Source: a virus
Length of the DNA: 20,779 bases
Strand: one strand, 5' to 3'
Virus record (IMG/VR): IMGVR_UViG_3300017760_000137
Location: 1-20,779 of that record
Shown: one piece after another, positions 1-7,104 of the stretch
How the letters are laid out: every line of letters starts with the position of its first letter
How positions within the stretch are numbered: the stretch's first letter is position 1
Translations under genes and position numbers: made by a program
Notes under the pieces: generated by a model
The model's database searches: none
What the model was told of the DNA's origin: nothing
The model's input: the letters and a program-made list of their open reading frames with translations, nothing else

Positions 1-1713
1 TGCTACTTGTTGTTGTAATATTGGGTCATTAGATGTATATTTAACTAACGACTTGTCACCATAAATTTGTGATTGTTCAATTATATTCACACTAGAATAA
101 AATGATATTTCTTCTAGTTGTTTTTGATTACTATATACTTTCTTATTTATATATCCTGTCAAGTCAGCACCACCTGAGGTTATACCTTGAGTTTTAATAA
201 ATTGTATAGCCGCAAGTTGTTGATCTACTCTCTTTAATTTAGACATTACTTTTTCAATAACCTTTTGTACTTTCTGTTCTATGCCGACAATTCTAGTTTT
301 TGTCGGTACATCCGATTCAACATCGCCAGTCTCTTTGCTCTCCACACCTTCTTCATTACTTTCCGTCTCCGTCTCATTTTCTGTTTCCTTATCTTCAGCC
401 ACATTAGATTCAGTAGATACATTTTCACTAGTTTCTCCTGTCTCATTTGTTTCATTAGGTGTTTCTTCCATAGTTTCTGTTGTTGTAGACTCAGTTTCAT
501 TGATTTCCTCTTTCGGTTCTTTCATTAAAGTTTCAGTAGGTTCTTCTTCTTTAACTTCTTCCGTCAGTGTAGGCTCATTGTTGATCTCCTCTATTTGTTC
601 TTCTTTGATTTCTTGTACAGGTTCTTCTTCTATAACTTCTATAAATGATACAGCAGACCCAAACTCTTCTTTCATTTCTTCCATAACCATGTTTGTGGCC
701 TCTTCAAAAAACTGCTCTTCTTGTATTTCAACTTCTACTAAAGCAGTTTCAAATTCTTCTACTAGATTTTCTTCTACTAATATCTCTTTAAAATTCTCTA
801 CAAAAATTTCTCTAAACTCTTCTATCTTAATTTCTTTTACTTCTATCTCTTCTAATTCTAACATAGGTAAAGGTGCAAACTCAAAAGTTTCTATTTCTTC
901 TACCTGTGCTAAATTAATTTCTTCTAATTCTAGTACTAAAGTTTCTATTTCTAATTGTGCTTCTTCTAATTGTAAATTTGCAAGTTCTATTTCTTGTTGT
1001 GTCTCTTCAGTGATTTGAATTGGTGTATATGTTATGTCTAATAATGTGGCAGTTAAACTTGCACCAAGTAAGTTAGGACCAATAGAAGCTGTATTAGATG
1101 TATCACCACCGTCTGTACCTTTCCACTCCCAATCGTATTTACGTGAGCCTGTATCTGTATAACTTACCGTATCTGTATATGTGATGGTATTGCCGTAGTA
1201 GCCAGCGTCATTGTTTCTTGTAAATGTAGTTATTGCAATTATATTATCATTGCCGTCTAGTATCTTAATAGTGTTTGTGAAAGTATCTCTTTGACCACCA
1301 CCAACATTTGATTGACCACATTGATATGATGAACCAGTCCATTCACAATTTTGTACTTCAGATATAGAGTTTAAGGTCACACCACCATCTAAACTATTTT
1401 CTGTTGTTGTAAATGAACCACCTGATTGTTTTGTAGTTGTGATACCTACTAGAGAACCAGTATCTGAAATAATACCTTCTCCCTTTGCCTCTAACTCATT
1501 TGTAAATGCTTGAATACCACTATCAATAGTGAAACCCTGACCTGCACCTACTTTGTCAGGTGATAGAGCGTCTCCTTGATTTTGATAGTTAGATTGACCT
1601 GCACCTGCATTAGGTAGCAAGTTGCCTGAGGTTGCTGTCTCTGCCTTACTTACGCTTTGAGAAGTCGTAAGGATTAAGAGACTGAGCCCAACAATATACT
1701 TTGTAATTTGCAT
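1..1713 (-). CDS. Large secreted Glu-rich virion-associated protein (partial, runs off left edge)
   Basis: This is an open frame of 571 codons with no stop, read from ATG at 1713 to the window edge, so the C-terminus is missing. The first ~24 residues look like a Sec signal peptide (MQITKYIVGLSLLILTTSQS, then VSKA before ET). The next part (about residues 25-225) is Gly/Ser/Thr/Asn-rich and starts with NLLPNAGAGQSNYQNQGDAL. It has two Cys near residues 123-132 (QNCEWTGSSYQCGQ), a possible disulfide. Residues from about 230 to 450 are extremely rich in Glu (many ELEE, EEIE and KEE runs), probably helical or extended. A less biased tail follows (VIEKVMSKLKRVDQQLAAIQ). I recall similar NLLPNAG proteins in marine phages, but I know no function for them. 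Export implies an envelope or virion-surface role. Its ATG has no good Shine-Dalgarno, and a small overlapping frame upstream does. The plus-strand Ser-rich frame over this gene is a shadow of the Glu codons. Confidence 0.85.
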   Translation of the reverse strand, partial: MQITKYIVGLSLLILTTSQSVSKAETATSGNLLPNAGAGQSNYQNQGDALSPDKVGAGQGFTIDSGIQAFTNELEAKGEGIISDTGSLVGITTTKQSGGSFTTTENSLDGGVTLNSISEVQNCEWTGSSYQCGQSNVGGGQRDTFTNTIKILDGNDNIIAITTFTRNNDAGYYGNTITYTDTVSYTDTGSRKYDWEWKGTDGGDTSNTASIGPNLLGASLTATLLDITYTPIQITEETQQEIELANLQLEEAQLEIETLVLELEEINLAQVEEIETFEFAPLPMLELEEIEVKEIKIEEFREIFVENFKEILVEENLVEEFETALVEVEIQEEQFFEEATNMVMEEMKEEFGSAVSFIEVIEEEPVQEIKEEQIEEINNEPTLTEEVKEEEPTETLMKEPKEEINETESTTTETMEETPNETNETGETSENVSTESNVAEDKETENETETESNEEGVESKETGDVESDVPTKTRIVGIEQKVQKVIEKVMSKLKRVDQQLAAIQFIKTQGITSGGADLTGYINKKVYSNQKQLEEISFYSSVNIIEQSQIYGDKSLVKYTSNDPILQQQVA

Positions 1714-1762
1714 AGATTATAATGCCACTCCAAATAATCCAATTGATAATACCGAAATCCAT
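1646..1762 (-). CDS. Small single-span membrane protein overlapping the next gene's start
   Basis: A 38-codon frame starts at ATG 1762 and ends with TAA at 1646-1648. It is preceded by a strong ribosome binding site (AAAGGAAAACT then ATG). The peptide has one hydrophobic segment (residues 4-18, GIINWIIWSGIIIYA) followed by a polar tail ending NPYDFSKRK. That is a normal layout for a phage mini-membrane protein with the tail in the cytoplasm. It overlaps the first 68 bases of the large secreted protein in another frame. That gene's own ATG (1713) has no close Shine-Dalgarno, so the two may be translationally coupled. I do not recognise a family. The support is the ribosome binding site, composition and position, so it may be spurious. 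Confidence 0.45.
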   Translation of the reverse strand: MDFGIINWIIWSGIIIYANYKVYCWAQSLNPYDFSKRK

Positions 1763-1781
1763 AGTTTTCCTTTACTAGTCT

Positions 1782-2507
1782 TTACTTTACTTTTTTTTTT
1801 AGCTTCTCAATTTCAAGTTCTAGTTTTTTCTGTTCAACACTATTCTTACTCATTTCATTTGCTTGTTTGGCAATAACTTCATCTTTTTCTTTCATCTTTT
1901 TTTCCCATTCTTTATTGCCTTTTTCTATAACTTTTAATCTCTTTGTATACACTTTGTAATCTGGTCTTAATTTGTTATATTTTTTCCATTGTTCTTTTGC
2001 TTCATTACCTATCTTACCTTCAAAAGGACAAGGCGTGCCTGATTGTTCCATTGCATAGAACACTCTCTCATCTTGGCATAGTATTGATACAGCTGCAACT
2101 TTCATACCTAAGTCATTTAATACTTTACTTAATTTAATTCTTTCACAATTCTCATCTGTTCTAAAAGTACCTGCTGATACACCTAAACCGAAAGTAGATA
2201 CACCACCTGATAACCCTACTACACAAAGGTCTTGCGACATTGCTGACATACTAGGTGCTGATGATTGAGACGTAACCCTAGTGTCACCTGAATAGGCGTT
2301 AGTAGTATTTGTAGTTGTTGTATTATTACTTGATCCAGATTGATATTCATTCGTTGTTTCTGCCGAATAACCACCTGATATAGTGGTGTTTGAACCGCTC
2401 GCATTTGTTTGAGAGTTCGTTGTCGTTCCAGAGTTGGTAACATCAGCCCACGAAGGTGTTAACCCTAGCATAATGTAGAATAACAAAAAGACTAATAATC
2501 TTTTCAT
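1782..2507 (-). CDS. Exported Ser/Thr/Asn-rich protein with C-terminal coiled coil
   Basis: This is a 241-residue protein. A signal peptide covers residues 1-21 (MKRLLVFLLFYIMLGLTPSW, cut before ADV). About 70 residues of low-complexity Ser/Thr/Asn/Gly follow. A conserved-looking central block (about 90-170) has four Cys: QDLCVVGLSGGVSTFGLG, DENCERIKLSK, SILCQDERV and GTPCPFEGK. These could form two disulfides in the periplasm or virion. Residues ~175-241 are Lys/Glu-rich with a heptad-like pattern, probably a coiled coil. I recall this SGGVSTFGLG/DENCERIKLS family from marine phages, where it has no assigned role. The start is fixed by AAAAGGAATT just before ATG. It is the first gene behind a perfect late promoter core (2567-2574), so late expression is expected, together with the large secreted protein downstream. 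Confidence 0.85.
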   Translation of the reverse strand: MKRLLVFLLFYIMLGLTPSWADVTNSGTTTNSQTNASGSNTTISGGYSAETTNEYQSGSSNNTTTTNTTNAYSGDTRVTSQSSAPSMSAMSQDLCVVGLSGGVSTFGLGVSAGTFRTDENCERIKLSKVLNDLGMKVAAVSILCQDERVFYAMEQSGTPCPFEGKIGNEAKEQWKKYNKLRPDYKVYTKRLKVIEKGNKEWEKKMKEKDEVIAKQANEMSKNSVEQKKLELEIEKLKKKVK

Positions 2508-2566
2508 AATTCCTTTTGATAATGTTTAGATAATGTGAAATAGTGTAGTTTAAATCAATTCTAAAG

Positions 2567-2574
2567 TATTTATA
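2567..2574 (-). promoter_or_regulatory. T4-type late promoter core TATAAATA
   Basis: The minus strand reads TTTTATAAATACTTTAG. TATAAATA is the core read by the T4 late sigma factor gp55, which needs no -35 box. It lies six bases past the stop of the 174-residue gene, inside a 72 bp gap and about 60 bases before the next ATG (2507). The same spacing recurs at 9369-9376. Confidence 0.75.
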
Positions 2575-2579
2575 AAATT

Positions 2580-3104
2580 TTATTCGTAGATTTTTTTCTT
2601 TTCATAAGCAGGTTGATGTCTGCCTATAATATCAAGTATTTCCCAAGAGCCGTCTTCATTTACTCTTACTTTTGCGTTAACTTTGTCGCAAGTCATGTTG
2701 TAAACGCCCTCTTTATTTTCAGTTTCTCTATATTCTTTTTCTTTTTCTCTTTTGTTTTTTAAACAATCTACTAAATTCTCTGAAGCAACGTGATCTACTA
2801 AAACTCTATTGCCGTTTTCATCTATTTCAAATATGCAAACTGCGAATACCACACCCTCTTCAGGCGTAGATGAAGACGCTTTATGTTCTTCTTTCATCAC
2901 GGTTACGTGTTTGTGTTTCTTTTCGATAGGACAAACTTGATGACCATCATCACCACAACCTGTGCAATCAGCTAATGCTTTATTCATACCAAAAGCAAAT
3001 AACATGAAAAGAACAAATATAATAACAGGACTATATTTTTCTATTAACTTAAATCTTTTCTGTTCTTTTTCAGTGATTTGATCTATGTTATTTTCTGTAT
3101 CCAT
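2580..3104 (-). CDS. Membrane-anchored cysteine-containing protein (paralogue of next upstream gene)
   Basis: This is a 174-residue protein. After a charged N-terminus it has one hydrophobic segment (about residues 27-46, SPVIIFVLFMLFAFGMNKAL), which is a signal anchor or an uncleaved span. DCTGCGDDGHQVC follows, a Cys-rich patch that could bind metal or form disulfides. The C-terminal part (about 85-165) contains LVDCLKNKREKEKEY and YNMTCDKVNAKV. These match in order and spacing LSQCLKSKRVATREV and IFACKSVKALL in the 101-residue protein encoded just upstream, so the two appear to be tandem paralogues sharing a two-cysteine domain. Its ATG overlaps the stop of that gene by one base. No function is recognised. 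Position between lysis-type genes and exported proteins suggests a late envelope role, which is inference. Confidence 0.8.
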   Translation of the reverse strand: MDTENNIDQITEKEQKRFKLIEKYSPVIIFVLFMLFAFGMNKALADCTGCGDDGHQVCPIEKKHKHVTVMKEEHKASSSTPEEGVVFAVCIFEIDENGNRVLVDHVASENLVDCLKNKREKEKEYRETENKEGVYNMTCDKVNAKVRVNEDGSWEILDIIGRHQPAYEKKKIYE

Positions 3105-3409
3105 TAGTCTAATATTTTTAGTAATCTAATACCGTATTTTGTTTGTTTGTCTTCTTGTAATAATGCCTTTACAGATTTACAAGCGAATATAACTCTTTCG
3201 CCACCTACTTCTCTAGTTGCTACTCTTTTAGATTTTAAGCATTGACTTAAATTTTCTTTGTATACCCACTCAATCAATTTACCATTAAGTGTTAATGTTA
3301 AGGCAATTACGCCATCTTTTTCATACTTCTCTCCACCAGTGTAAAGTTTAGCTGCAAATACACTTGAAGCAAATAGTATCATAAAAAATGTTATTAGTAA
3401 TTTTTTCAT
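3104..3409 (-). CDS. Small exported protein with two-cysteine domain
   Basis: This is a 101-residue protein with a textbook signal peptide (MKKLLITFFMILFASSVFA, cut before AKLY), giving a mature protein of about 82 residues. The mature part has two Cys (LSQCLKSKR and IFACKSVKA), likely disulfide-bonded in the periplasm, and basic and hydrophobic strands between them. The same layout occurs in the C-terminal half of the 174-residue neighbour downstream, so gene duplication is likely. It is joined head to tail with both neighbours by one-base stop/start overlaps, so translation is probably coupled. I do not recognise a named family. Confidence 0.8.
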   Translation of the reverse strand: MKKLLITFFMILFASSVFAAKLYTGGEKYEKDGVIALTLTLNGKLIEWVYKENLSQCLKSKRVATREVGGERVIFACKSVKALLQEDKQTKYGIRLLKILD

Positions 3410-3861
3410 TATTGTGTTTTACCGTTTTGATAGATTATATTTCTATTACTATCTTTTAATTTTTCTACATCTTCTCGTAAAATTTTTACGTCTTCTTGTA
3501 ATCTCTTAATGTTGACACCATTGTTCATCATATTTTCCATTTGTTTTTGTATGGATTCTAATTGACCAGCGATGTGTTCAATCAACATGAATTGCTCTGA
3601 GTCAGCAGGTGGTGAACCTAATTCTCCTCTAGGCCACTTAATTCTAAATTCGTTATTCTTCTCTATGTCAGCAGATAATGTTTCTGTAACCTGATTTAAA
3701 TCTTTTTCAGATAATTGTGCTTTAGTTTCAAGCATGGTGATACGTTCTAACACACCGAAGTATGCCCAAACGCCAACTGCAACTGCTGAAATAATAGCCA
3801 ATAAGTTTTTCATTGGCATGCTAATAGCTGTCTGTTCTGATATATCAAGTCTATTTTTCAT
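3409..3861 (-). CDS. Membrane-anchored coiled-coil protein, lysis region
   Basis: This is a 150-residue protein. Residues 1-16 are polar (LDISEQTAISMPMKN), then one hydrophobic span at about 18-40 (LLAIISAVAVGVWAYFGVLE), then a long helical region with heptads. A conserved-looking block follows (FRIKWPRGELGSPPADSEQF, then MLIEHIAGQLESIQKQME), and a second coiled coil ends the protein. I remember this block as common in T4-like marine phages, without an experimentally assigned function. The topology (short N-terminus inside, coiled coil outside) fits a spanin-like or tail-associated membrane protein. It overlaps the upstream lipoprotein gene by 11 bp. A holin or accessory spanin role is possible but unproven. 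Confidence 0.8.
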   Translation of the reverse strand: MKNRLDISEQTAISMPMKNLLAIISAVAVGVWAYFGVLERITMLETKAQLSEKDLNQVTETLSADIEKNNEFRIKWPRGELGSPPADSEQFMLIEHIAGQLESIQKQMENMMNNGVNIKRLQEDVKILREDVEKLKDSNRNIIYQNGKTQ

Positions 3862-4237
3862 TTTTGTCCTCTAAATCACCTTCGTAGTACTCTTTATATT
3901 TATCTAACAAATCATTTGTAATCTTTAATTGATTCCTAATTTGTGCAAAATTCTTGGCAAGAAGTTCAAAATCTTTATCTGTCAGTCCCCATAAAACAGG
4001 ATCAATACCAGATTCCTCTAGTTTTTTAAATACTTCCTCAGCGTTCTTACTAGTGATAATTATCCATCGTAAGTTCTCTAACTCTAATGGAGTAGGCTTG
4101 TTCAAATTGAGTTTTTCACGCTCAACTTCCTTTTTAAATATCTCTAATGTCTTTACACCCGAACAACTAGTAAGGGACGTAATTAGGATTAGCGATACTA
4201 GGACACTCGCTATTAATTTCACTTTTCTTTGTAGCAT
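3851..4237 (-). CDS. Lipoprotein, probable outer-membrane spanin (Rz1-like)
   Basis: This is a 128-residue protein. It starts with a lipoprotein signal peptide ending in a lipobox (LITSLTSC), so Cys25 should be lipidated and the mature protein outer-membrane anchored. The mature part has TPLELENLRWIIITSKNAEE and a GLTDKDFELLAKNFAQIR helix, ending in an acidic/basic tail. The start lies inside the upstream gene (4167-4625, another frame). This is the arrangement typical of overlapping i-spanin/o-spanin pairs, whose o-spanin is a lipoprotein. At about 100 mature residues it is longer than lambda Rz1. The o-spanin role is inferred from lipobox, overlap and partner. The ribosome binding site is weak (AAAGAAAAGA), so translation may depend on the upstream gene. 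Confidence 0.75.
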   Translation of the reverse strand: MLQRKVKLIASVLVSLILITSLTSCSGVKTLEIFKKEVEREKLNLNKPTPLELENLRWIIITSKNAEEVFKKLEESGIDPVLWGLTDKDFELLAKNFAQIRNQLKITNDLLDKYKEYYEGDLEDKNEK

Positions 4238-4625
4238 TCTTTTCTTTTTCTGTTAATGGTGAACCACTTGCGATTTCAATACATCTTGTAGCAAGTGCTG
4301 ACGCACCGTTTGTTATACGTTCAATAGAGTCTGTTCTTTGTATAGCTAATTTACCAACATCTCTACTCTTCTTATTAAATCTTTTATCTAAATCGTCTAG
4401 GTCTTTTTTTAACACACTAACTAACTGATTCATCTTTTGATTAGCTGCTAGTATCTCTTTAAAGTCTTCTTTTTGTGACGTGATAAGTTCTTGTTGTTCA
4501 GCGACTGCTGATTCTAGTTTGATTGCATTTTCTTTTAATACTGCATTATCTCTTTGCAACTTTAACACATAGCCCACTGAGCCTAGTAAAGCAATTATAA
4601 TCAAACCAATAATGTAAATTCTCAT
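4167..4625 (-). CDS. Probable inner-membrane spanin (Rz-like)
   Basis: This is a 152-residue protein from ATG 4625 (MRIYIIGLIIIALLGSVGYV). A longer frame starts further upstream, but that start would run through the 36-codon membrane gene and place charged residues before the anchor, so I chose the internal Met. It has one N-terminal membrane anchor (residues 3-20). An uninterrupted coiled-coil region from about 22 to 95 follows (KLQRDNAVLKENAIKLESA), then a C-terminal part with two Cys (ATRCIEIAS, SECPSIANP). N-in anchor plus periplasmic coiled coil is the i-spanin layout. The lipoprotein gene that starts within its 3' end supports the pairing. Together they would fuse inner and outer membranes in the last step of lysis. 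The function is inferred from topology and neighbours. Confidence 0.75.
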   Translation of the reverse strand: MRIYIIGLIIIALLGSVGYVLKLQRDNAVLKENAIKLESAVAEQQELITSQKEDFKEILAANQKMNQLVSVLKKDLDDLDKRFNKKSRDVGKLAIQRTDSIERITNGASALATRCIEIASGSPLTEKEKNATKKSEINSECPSIANPNYVPY

Positions 4626-4626
4626 A

Positions 4627-4737
4627 TTACTTCTTCCAAAATTTAAGTTTTTTTGCAAAAGCAGCCAAGTCTTCAAACTTCTCGTTGACATACCATCCTG
4701 CAATAAAACCTACTATGAATCCTATTGTTGTAAACAT
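4627..4737 (-). CDS. 36-residue single-span membrane peptide
   Basis: ATG at 4737 opens a 36-codon frame ending with TAA at 4627-4629, one base before the spanin-like start at 4625. The peptide begins MFTTIGFIVGFIAGWYVNEK. It has one membrane span with Gly spacing (GFIVGFIAG) and then a charged tail ending KLKFWKK. It fills the exact gap between the DUF1353-like gene and the spanin-like gene, which argues that it is real. Its size, single span and place in a lysis group would suit a small holin/pinholin or a regulator. Such mini-membrane proteins are also common in marine T4-like phages without known roles. Confidence 0.65.
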   Translation of the reverse strand: MFTTIGFIVGFIAGWYVNEKFEDLAAFAKKLKFWKK

Positions 4738-4741
4738 ATCT

Positions 4742-5323
4742 TTATTCCTTTATTTTAGCGTTTCTTTTTCTATGACCATTCCACGCAACAAAGCCACCTA
4801 ATCTTAATGACCAGTATGCTAAATGATTCATTGTGTAAAAACCATTTACTTCTATACATATATCTCTAAAGATTTCGTCTGCTCTTTTTTGATCTACTAC
4901 TAGAAGCGCTCCTTTACCAGTTCTTTTTAAACAAGCGTATTTGTAAGCATAGTCGTGTACTAGACCACCCATTAATAATACACCAACTGGTGAAAAAAAA
5001 GTTCTTAAAAATTTTGGTATACTTGCGCCGTCAAATACAAAACCTGCTGGTATGACATATTCATTACCATTGATTCTATATTTCCAGTCTTTTGTTATTT
5101 CCCAATTTCTTGTAGAAAGTAACCACATTGCGATACCTTTCCAGAAACCCTTGCCTTTTGTTTTGATTGGCACAGGTTTTAGTTCTGGCATTTTGTCAGC
5201 ATGAAAAGTTAGTTTACTTACTTTCTTTTTATCTAACAAGTTTATTAAAAGTGTTATTATTACTACTGCAATTAAGATTGACCATTGCCAAAATTTCATT
5301 GCTAGTGCTACTATAAGTTCCAT
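4742..5323 (-). CDS. DUF1353-like membrane-anchored phage protein
   Basis: This is a 193-residue protein. Residues 10-30 form a membrane anchor (FWQWSILIAVVIITLLINLL). The soluble part carries the DUF1353 signature: NGNEYVIPAGFVFDGASIPK (86-104), then SPVG and GGLVHDYAYKYA (119-130). The His123-Asp124 pair is the likely active or metal-binding centre of the family. DUF1353 occurs in many phages, often near lysis or tail genes, and its biochemical role is not established to my knowledge. Upstream AAGGACTAAA before ATG fixes the start. Lying directly before the membrane peptide and the spanin-like pair, it may belong to the lysis group, possibly acting on the cell wall from the membrane. That last step is inference. 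Confidence 0.8.
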   Translation of the reverse strand: MELIVALAMKFWQWSILIAVVIITLLINLLDKKKVSKLTFHADKMPELKPVPIKTKGKGFWKGIAMWLLSTRNWEITKDWKYRINGNEYVIPAGFVFDGASIPKFLRTFFSPVGVLLMGGLVHDYAYKYACLKRTGKGALLVVDQKRADEIFRDICIEVNGFYTMNHLAYWSLRLGGFVAWNGHRKRNAKIKE

Positions 5324-5324
5324 T

Positions 5325-5939
5325 TTAGTCCTTACTTTTTTTATTTTTATCTATGTATGATTGATAGACTTTATAAGCCTGTCTCAAATTTTTTTTCTTT
5401 TCAGGATCTTTTGCTCTGACACTTGCTACTTTTGCTCTTTGACCCATTGCAATTGCAGCCTGCATTTTATGTGCGTGTGTTTTGCCTGACCCTCTTATCT
5501 TACTTACAGATTGTTTTGCTTTTGGTTTATCTGTAAAACCTAGACCGTGTATAGTACCTTTTGGGTTTTCATCTGTGTATAAATCACTATGTTTATCTGA
5601 CCCAGCAGGTTGACCTTTCTTACGAGGTATTCTATTTGTATTAGCAGTTACCATAGGTTTGTATGTACCTAAACCTGGTCCTGTTCTTTGTGAATATATT
5701 CCTGCTTGTTTACTTGATTGAGCACCTTTGTATTGTGGGAATAATTGACCTTGACCTCCCATGGATGCCATAGGGTTTAAAGTTGATATAGGTCCTACAC
5801 CCACACCATAAGTCACTCCCATGTATTCTCTTAATTCTTTTAAACTTTTCTTACGGCCAGCACAATGTGCTTTTTGTGAGAAACCTTTTGGGTTATCACA
5901 ATCAATAGACTTTTTATATTTGTCTGACCAGTTTGACAT
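5325..5939 (-). CDS. Basic Gly-rich structural-type protein with Cys-pair motif
   Basis: This is a 204-residue, strongly basic protein. The N-terminus has DCDNPKGFSQKAHCAGRKK (residues 14-32), a Cys-pair motif I recall from small proteins of T4-like marine phages. It is followed by KELREYMGV and a Gly/Pro-rich, probably disordered middle (GVGVGP, GGQGQLFPQYKG, GPGLGTYKP). The C-terminal third has KTHAHKMQAAIAMGQRAKVA, then a Lys-rich helix. LRE at about 34-36 fits the [L/I]-x-E prohead-protease consensus, but it is internal rather than N-terminal. The gene overlaps the next upstream gene by one base. A head-associated or DNA-binding role would suit the charge and disorder, but I cannot name the function. 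Confidence 0.75.
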   Translation of the reverse strand: MSNWSDKYKKSIDCDNPKGFSQKAHCAGRKKSLKELREYMGVTYGVGVGPISTLNPMASMGGQGQLFPQYKGAQSSKQAGIYSQRTGPGLGTYKPMVTANTNRIPRKKGQPAGSDKHSDLYTDENPKGTIHGLGFTDKPKAKQSVSKIRGSGKTHAHKMQAAIAMGQRAKVASVRAKDPEKKKNLRQAYKVYQSYIDKNKKSKD

Positions 5940-6517
5940 TATTTCTTTTTACCTTTAAGATATTCTACATAGTCATTAACTTCACTATCGAATTGACTTA
6001 ACATTTTAGAAGCTGCGTCATTTCTAACATTACCAGGAATAGTTCTACTATTCATATTTTTAGATTTTGCAATTTCTTTAACTTTATTATCTACTGCATA
6101 TCTGAATAACTTAACTGCTAAATCTTTATTGTAAACACCTTTTACTTTTTTTCTTGCTAAGTTTTTTACAATAGGTTCTATTTGCCTTGAATATAACTGA
6201 CCATCATTTGAGGCCTGTGTTGCAATTTCACTTGCTGACAAATTTTCATTCATTCTAAATTTAGTTAAGAAGTTAGTTATTCTTTTTTTAAATTCGTCTT
6301 TATTTTTTTTCTTATAAGATTTTGCTGCTTTAGGTTCTACGCCTGGTTCACCATCTGGTCCTACACCTATACCTGCGATATTACCACCGCCTGCACTATT
6401 AGCAGGTGCGTCTTCTTCAGGTACACAATTAGGCACTCTTTTACCATTTTTCTTTTTGAAACCTACTGCCTTATATCCTGTCCAGCATGCCTCTCTTAAT
6501 TTTCTAAAAGTAATCAT
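5939..6517 (-). CDS. Candidate capsid-targeted small protein, C-x-x-GY motif
   Basis: This is a 192-residue basic protein. The N-terminus MITFRKLREACW fits the tag shared by several proteins here, with a possible prohead-protease site LRE|A (cut after Glu9). Next comes CWTGYKAVGFKKKNGKR, then CVPEEDAP, a Cys pair spaced like that in the 91-residue protein (CPDGYRF to CVP). A flexible stretch follows (NSAGGGNIAGIGVGPDGEPG), resembling GVGVGP in the next gene. The C-terminal 130 residues are helical (FLTKFRMNENLSASEIATQA, EPIVKNLARKKVKG). I recall related CVP..GGG..GPDGEP proteins in marine myophages but no function. Gene ends touch both neighbours. A role as a head internal protein is inferred from the tag only. 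Confidence 0.8.
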   Translation of the reverse strand: MITFRKLREACWTGYKAVGFKKKNGKRVPNCVPEEDAPANSAGGGNIAGIGVGPDGEPGVEPKAAKSYKKKNKDEFKKRITNFLTKFRMNENLSASEIATQASNDGQLYSRQIEPIVKNLARKKVKGVYNKDLAVKLFRYAVDNKVKEIAKSKNMNSRTIPGNVRNDAASKMLSQFDSEVNDYVEYLKGKKK

Positions 6518-7104
6518 TAAAATTTGATCCTTTCTATATTGTCCTCTGACACTATTACTTTTTTTTGTGTCTCTTCACTAACAACATGATATAAGTTAAC
6601 ACCTAAAAAGTTATCAAAAGGTACTTGATCTTCTACGTTTTTTACAATATCGCCTACGTCAGCAGTCTTTTCATTATTCAGATCAGTTAATGTATCTGTC
6701 ATAATAAATCTACCTTGAGGTAGTATATTGTCTTCAGATGATTCTTTCATATCACCAAAGTGTATTAAATCATTATTTCTTAAATAAGTATAAAGTTCTT
6801 TTTCAATTTCAACCATATTCAAATCTTTACTTTCTTTAAGTAATAGACCTAATGCAGCTGCATATGTGCCTATTTTAGATTTACCGCCAGGTATTACATT
6901 TATTAAACGCTTTAAATTAAAAACAAATTTATGTAAGATAGTATAACTATCTCTTTCTTTAGAAGTTTTTAATTCTTTTGTTTTTCGTAATACTTTTCCA
7001 TTCTTATCAATTATGCCGTACTTATAAGCGTCTTGTTTTTCAAAAGGAGTAATTAACATCTTAATTATCCTATATGTTATAAGTACATCTATTGCTCTTC
7101 CCAT
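6517..7104 (-). CDS. Conserved phage protein of unknown function
   Basis: This is a 195-residue protein beginning MGRAIDVLITYRIIKMLITP. It then reads KYGIIDKNGKVLRKTKEL and a helical block ILHKFVFNLKRLINVIPGGK. I recall proteins with this start and the FNLKR..PGGK block as widespread in T4-like marine phages, annotated only as hypothetical. The C-terminal half is acidic (SSEDNILPQGRFIMTDTLTD). There is no signal peptide, no membrane span and no capsid-targeting tag, so it is a cytoplasmic or virion-assembly protein. Stop and start overlap the neighbours by one base on both sides, showing tight co-expression with the small head-type proteins around it. Confidence 0.8.
   Translation of the reverse strand: MGRAIDVLITYRIIKMLITPFEKQDAYKYGIIDKNGKVLRKTKELKTSKERDSYTILHKFVFNLKRLINVIPGGKSKIGTYAAALGLLLKESKDLNMVEIEKELYTYLRNNDLIHFGDMKESSEDNILPQGRFIMTDTLTDLNNEKTADVGDIVKNVEDQVPFDNFLGVNLYHVVSEETQKKVIVSEDNIERIKF

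Noticed and set aside
144-151. Another TATAAATA on the minus strand
   Set aside because: It lies inside the coding region (encoding part of GYINKKV), far from any following start visible in the window. Chance in AT-rich DNA is enough to explain it.
281-1018. Long plus-strand open frame, Ser-rich, 245 codons
   Set aside because: It is the antisense of the Glu-rich coding region (GAA/GAG reads as TTC/CTC and shifted Ser codons). It has odd composition, no ribosome binding site, and all other genes are on the minus strand.
4626-4703. N-terminal extension of the spanin-like protein
   Set aside because: It is the shifted reading of the 36-codon membrane gene. The internal Met at 4625 gives a proper N-terminal anchor.
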